Source: an uncultured Clostridia bacterium (lineage in GTDB: Bacteria > Bacillota > Clostridia > Oscillospirales > CAG-272). Taken from it: 8,051 nucleotides of DNA. The notes below the pieces were generated by a model. That model did no database searches. It was given only the letters and a program-made list of their open reading frames with translations, and was not told where the DNA came from. The translations under genes and the position numbers were made by a program. The DNA is taken from assembly GCA_937895775.1 (NCBI GenBank), contig CALBLD010000288.1:1-8051 (forward strand), given 5' to 3'. Shown one piece after another: positions 5,657 to 8,051 of this stretch; position 1 is the stretch's first letter, and each line of letters begins with the position of its first letter.

Positions 5657-7050
5657 TTTTTCCACCTCGTGCCGTTCTTGGTGTCCTGAAGTGTTACGCC
5701 CATTTCCGCAATCTCCGCTCTGATCTCGTCGGCGCGTGCAAAATTCTTTGCCGCTTTAGCCTCGGCACGCTCCGCAATCAGAGCTTCGACCTTGTCGGCA
5801 AGCTCACGATCGGCGGCTGTCTCACCTATGAAGCCGAGCAGATTGCCGAGTTCGAGGAAGATATCTCCCGCTCTCTTTGCCGCCTGTTTTGTCGGTGAGG
5901 TCGCAAGATAGGAGTTCAGCTCGCGCACGATCTCAAACAGCTCGGACACTGCGTCCGCAGTGTTGAAATCGTCGTCCATACGGTCGATGAAGTTCTGTTT
6001 GTGCGCCTCCAGCGAGCCGATGACCTCTGTCGGGATTTCGTCCGACCCGTCGGGTGCGTCCTTGAGATAAAAGGCAAGGCTGTCTGCGCAGTTCTGTATG
6101 CGCTCGATCGAATTCTTCGCCGCCTCAATGACCTCGGCACTGTAATTGATCGGCTTTCTGTAATGGCTTGACAGCAGGAAGAATCTGATCGCGGGATAGC
6201 CGTAAACGGCGGCGACATCGCGCACGGTGAAGAAATTGTTCAGCGATTTGGACATCTTCTGGTTGTCCACGTTTATGAAACCGTTGTGCATCCAGTAATT
6301 CGAGAAGACACAGCCGTTTGCCGCCTCCGACTGGGCGATCTCGTTTTCGTGATGCGGGAAGGTCAGATCGACTCCGCCGCAGTGCAGATCGATGGTTTTG
6401 CCGAGATATCTGCCGACCATCGCCGAACATTCGATGTGCCAACCGGGTCTGCCCATGCCCCACGGCGACTGCCATGCCGGCTCGCCCGGCTTTGCCGCCT
6501 TCCAGAGCGCAAAGTCAAGCGGGTCTTCTTTTATCTCGCCGACCGCGATACGCGCGCCCGATTCGAGATCTTCAATCGGCATGTGCGAAAGACAGCCGTA
6601 TTTTGCGAACGATCTCGTTCTGAAATAGACGTCGCCGCCCTCGGTTGCGTAGGCGTGACCGCCCTTTACAAGCTTTGACACCAGTCCGATGATCTGACCG
6701 ATGTTCTCGGTCGCGCGCGGGTGAATGTCGGCGGGGTGAATCCCAAGTCCTTTTGCGTCGGTGAAGTATTCGGCGATGTAGCGGTCGGCAATGTCGGCGA
6801 CCGTTACCCCCTCCTCGTTCGCTTTCTTTATCATTTTGTCATCGACATCGGTGAAGTTCTGGACAAATGTAACATCATATCCGCGATACTGAAGATAACG
6901 ACGGAACATATCAAACACGACAAAGCATCTTGCGTTTCCGATGTGGAAAAAGTTGTAGACGGTCGGACCGCAGGCGTACATCTTCACCTTGCCCGGTTCG
7001 ATTGTTTTGAATTCCTCTTTTTTTCTGGTAAGATCATTGAATATCTGCAT
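5650..7050 (-). CDS. cysS: Cysteine--tRNA ligase
   Basis: This 466-aa class I aminoacyl-tRNA synthetase charges tRNA-Cys. The HIGH-type motif is HIGN (36-39) after CGPTVYNFF. The zinc/cysteine-binding residues C27, C208 (GWHIECSAM), H233 and E237 (PHHENE) match the positions known for the E. coli enzyme (C28, C209, H234, E238), shifted by one. KMSKS is at 265-269. The C-terminal helical and anticodon-binding region ends in the usual NGTRWKKN. The frame stays open upstream to 7176, but that extension is a shadow of cysE. The ATG at 7050 has AAAGGAGAAGGA just upstream and gives the standard MQIFNDLTRKKEEF start. The gene overlaps cysE by 17 nt, so translation is probably coupled, and both would be under the T-box upstream of cysE. 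Confidence 0.96.
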   Translation of the reverse strand: MQIFNDLTRKKEEFKTIEPGKVKMYACGPTVYNFFHIGNARCFVVFDMFRRYLQYRGYDVTFVQNFTDVDDKMIKKANEEGVTVADIADRYIAEYFTDAKGLGIHPADIHPRATENIGQIIGLVSKLVKGGHAYATEGGDVYFRTRSFAKYGCLSHMPIEDLESGARIAVGEIKEDPLDFALWKAAKPGEPAWQSPWGMGRPGWHIECSAMVGRYLGKTIDLHCGGVDLTFPHHENEIAQSEAANGCVFSNYWMHNGFINVDNQKMSKSLNNFFTVRDVAAVYGYPAIRFFLLSSHYRKPINYSAEVIEAAKNSIERIQNCADSLAFYLKDAPDGSDEIPTEVIGSLEAHKQNFIDRMDDDFNTADAVSELFEIVRELNSYLATSPTKQAAKRAGDIFLELGNLLGFIGETAADRELADKVEALIAERAEAKAAKNFARADEIRAEIAEMGVTLQDTKNGTRWKKN

Positions 7051-7746
7051 TTTTTTCGTCCTTCTCCTTTGTTTTTTCTTCAAGTGCTTCGACCCTTGCA
7101 CGCAGTTCGGATATTTCCTTTGCGACGGGGTCGGGGATGTTGAGCTGATCGAGATCCTGTACGACCCGCTCGCCACGCAGTCTTACCACCCTTGCGGGTA
7201 TGCCGACCGCGGTCGAATTCGACGGGATCTCGGAGAGTACGATCGCTCCTGCGGCGATCTTGGCGTTGTCGCCCACCTTTATCGGACCGAGTACCTTCGC
7301 ACCCGCTCCTACCATGACATTGTTGCCGATCGTCGGATGGCGTTTGCCTGTGTGCTTGCCGGTTCCGCCGAGCGTGACGCCCTGATATATGGTGCAGTCG
7401 TCGCCGATTACCGCGGTTTCGCCGATCACGACCCCCGATCCGTGGTCAATGAAAAGTCCCTTGCCGATGACGGCACCCGGGTGTATCTCTATCCCGGTCA
7501 GGAATTTCATCCCCTGGCTGATCGCACGCGCCGACAGGACAAAGCCGTGTTCGTGCAGGGCGTGGGTCAGCCGATGCGCGGTGACTGCGTGAAATCCCGA
7601 GTAAAGAGTAATTACTTCGACCGTCCCGGTTGCGGCGGGGGCCCTTTTCTTTATTTGTCCGGCGTCGTAGGCGGTCTCGCCCGTCGTTTCTTTGCCTTGC
7701 GGAGCCTTTTTACAAGCCCGTCGCCAAGTTCTGCTGCTTTTTTCAT
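7034..7746 (-). CDS. cysE: Serine O-acetyltransferase (CysE/EpsC type), apparent N-terminal frameshift
   Basis: It catalyses acetyl-CoA plus L-serine to O-acetylserine, the first step of cysteine synthesis. The left-handed beta-helix hexapeptide core is clear: LTGIEIHPGAVIGKGLFIDHG, VVIGETAVIGDDCTIYQGVTLGGTG, GKRHPTIGNNVMVGAGAKVLG. The C-terminus NIPDPVAKEISELRARVEALEE is typical of the EpsC subfamily. The core frame has no ATG start and its only upstream start, GTG at 7813, lies inside the T-box terminator stem. The ATG at 7746 (MKKAAELGDGLVKRLRKAKKRR), with AAAGGA about 12 nt upstream, is in another frame that stops at 7651. One extra base near the GGG at about 7679-7681 would join it to ETAYDAGQIKKRAPAATGTVEV, giving about 237 aa, normal for the family. 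Whether this is a mutation or a sequencing error is unknown. Confidence 0.85.
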
Positions 7747-7780
7747 GCTGTATATGAATCCTTTCGGTAAAAAATCCGAT

Positions 7781-7820
7781 AAAAAAACGCCCTGCGGGAA
7801 TAAATATTCCCACAAAGGCG
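7781..7820 (-). terminator. Regulated terminator of the cysE T-box leader
   Basis: GGGAAT (7811-7806) pairs with ATTCCC (7801-7796) around loop ATTT. The stem continues, with a G-U pair and one bulged T (7815), through 7820-7812 with 7795-7788 (CGCC…/…GGCG), and is followed by seven T (7787-7781). Its 5' arm (7820-7813) is also the 3' part of the antiterminator, so the two structures exclude each other. Confidence 0.88.
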
Positions 7821-8004
7821 ATTGTTTTCGCGGTTCCACTTTGATTTGTAACTCATTTGCCCTTAACGCGGGAAACGGACAAAACTACCCCGTGCGGCTC
7901 GCTTTGTCGGCTCGCGGATGCACAGACCGTCCCGTTTTGCTCCGCTTCCAGCCATGGCGGTGCTCTCTGTGAAAACTTCCGACGGTTTCTTTCCGGTCGT
8001 TGCC
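7781..8004 (-). ncRNA. Cysteine-specific T-box riboswitch upstream of cysE-cysS
   Basis: The leader binds uncharged tRNA-Cys and, when it is abundant, favours transcription of cysE-cysS. Stem I can be drawn fully: base GGC/GCC (8004-8002 with 7911-7909), a kink-turn-like internal loop, CGG/CCG (7995-7993 with 7917-7915), a specifier loop with UGC at 7922-7920 followed by A, ACCGTC/GACGGT (7986-7981 with 7931-7926), GTTTT/AAAAC (7976-7972 with 7938-7934), an AGAGAG bulge (7968-7963) and an apical GGCTGG loop. The T-box is UGGAACCGCG at 7838-7829. The antiterminator is CAAAG (7843-7839), bulge UGGAACC, GCG, loop, CGC, CTTTG (to 7813). UGC is a Cys codon, and UGGA pairs with a UCCA end, as in tRNA-Cys (U73). 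No clear Stem II was assigned. Confidence 0.92.
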
Positions 8005-8008
8005 TTTG

Positions 8009-8037
8009 ATTATGTTTTTTTATGTCCGATGTGACAG
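8009..8037 (-). promoter_or_regulatory. Probable promoter of the cysE-cysS transcript
   Basis: On the minus strand, CTGTCA (8037-8032) serves as -35 (4 of 6 matches), with a 17-bp AT-rich spacer and CATAAT (8014-8009) as -10 (5 of 6). Transcription would start near 8002-8004, right at the base of T-box Stem I. The spacing is tight but consistent. Confidence 0.5.
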
Positions 8038-8051
8038 CGTAAAGATGTCGG

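Noticed and set aside
5650..7176. 508-aa form of CysS
   Set aside because: The extra 42 residues are an out-of-frame reading of cysE. The ATG at 7050 has its own SD and the standard CysS start.
7034..7813. Long cysE form starting at GTG 7813
   Set aside because: Its first codons are the T-box terminator hairpin and its U-run, and the resulting N-terminus has no relation to serine acetyltransferases.
6989..7972. 327-aa + strand ORF opposite cysE and the T-box leader
   Set aside because: It runs antisense to a well-supported gene and riboswitch, has low-plausibility composition and no recognisable domain.
1..8051. CRISPR arrays, insertion sequences, tRNA or rRNA genes, defence or toxin genes
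   Set aside because: No regularly spaced repeat-spacer units, transposase motifs, long terminal inverted repeats or tRNA cloverleaf were seen. The window is largely housekeeping.

Overview
The window looks like a chromosomal segment near the replication origin of a low-to-mid-GC Firmicute, most likely an uncultured member of the Clostridia (Eubacteriales/Oscillospiraceae type). The reasons are the order ParB-like/Noc-like gene, parA (soj), parB (spo0J), serS; three perfect Firmicutes-type parS sites; strong SD-like ribosome binding sites; and a T-box leader in front of a cysE-cysS pair. The taxonomic placement is inference from gene content; no marker phylogeny was possible.

Layout. Positions 1-414 hold at most the last few codons of an unidentified upstream gene and a long perfect-stem terminator (86-128). 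A DMT/EamA-family membrane transporter follows (415-1309, + strand), split by an apparent +1 frame disruption at an A5 run near 1046-1050. Next is a divergent, short ParB/Noc-like protein (1421-2077), whose last codons contain the first of three parS sites (2059, 2098, 2144). A good sigma-A promoter (2196-2224) leads into parA (2262-3023), parB (3036-3926) and serS (3966-5255), all on the + strand. serS ends at a convergent intergenic region (5256-5649) containing a four-unit, helically spaced array of DnaA-box-like 9-mers, a 16-bp perfect terminator hairpin, an inverted DnaA-box-like pair and a 12-bp tandem repeat. On the - strand, a promoter near 8009-8037 drives a cysteine T-box riboswitch (about 8004-7781), then cysE (serine O-acetyltransferase) and cysS (cysteinyl-tRNA synthetase), which overlap by 17 nt.

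How the genes work together. ParA, ParB and the parS cluster form a chromosome partition system that would act on the origin region; the Noc-like paralogue may use the same or related sites. serS and cysS supply charged tRNAs. cysE makes O-acetylserine for cysteine synthesis, and the T-box would couple both Cys genes to uncharged tRNA-Cys: the specifier is UGC, and the T-box UGGA fits a tRNA with U73.

I found no clearly undescribed system. The most informative items beyond routine annotation are the fully resolvable Cys T-box, which also rules out the long cysE start, the two probable frameshifts (cysE and EamA), the degenerate CTP-binding motifs of the ParB-like protein, and the DnaA-box-like array between serS and cysS.
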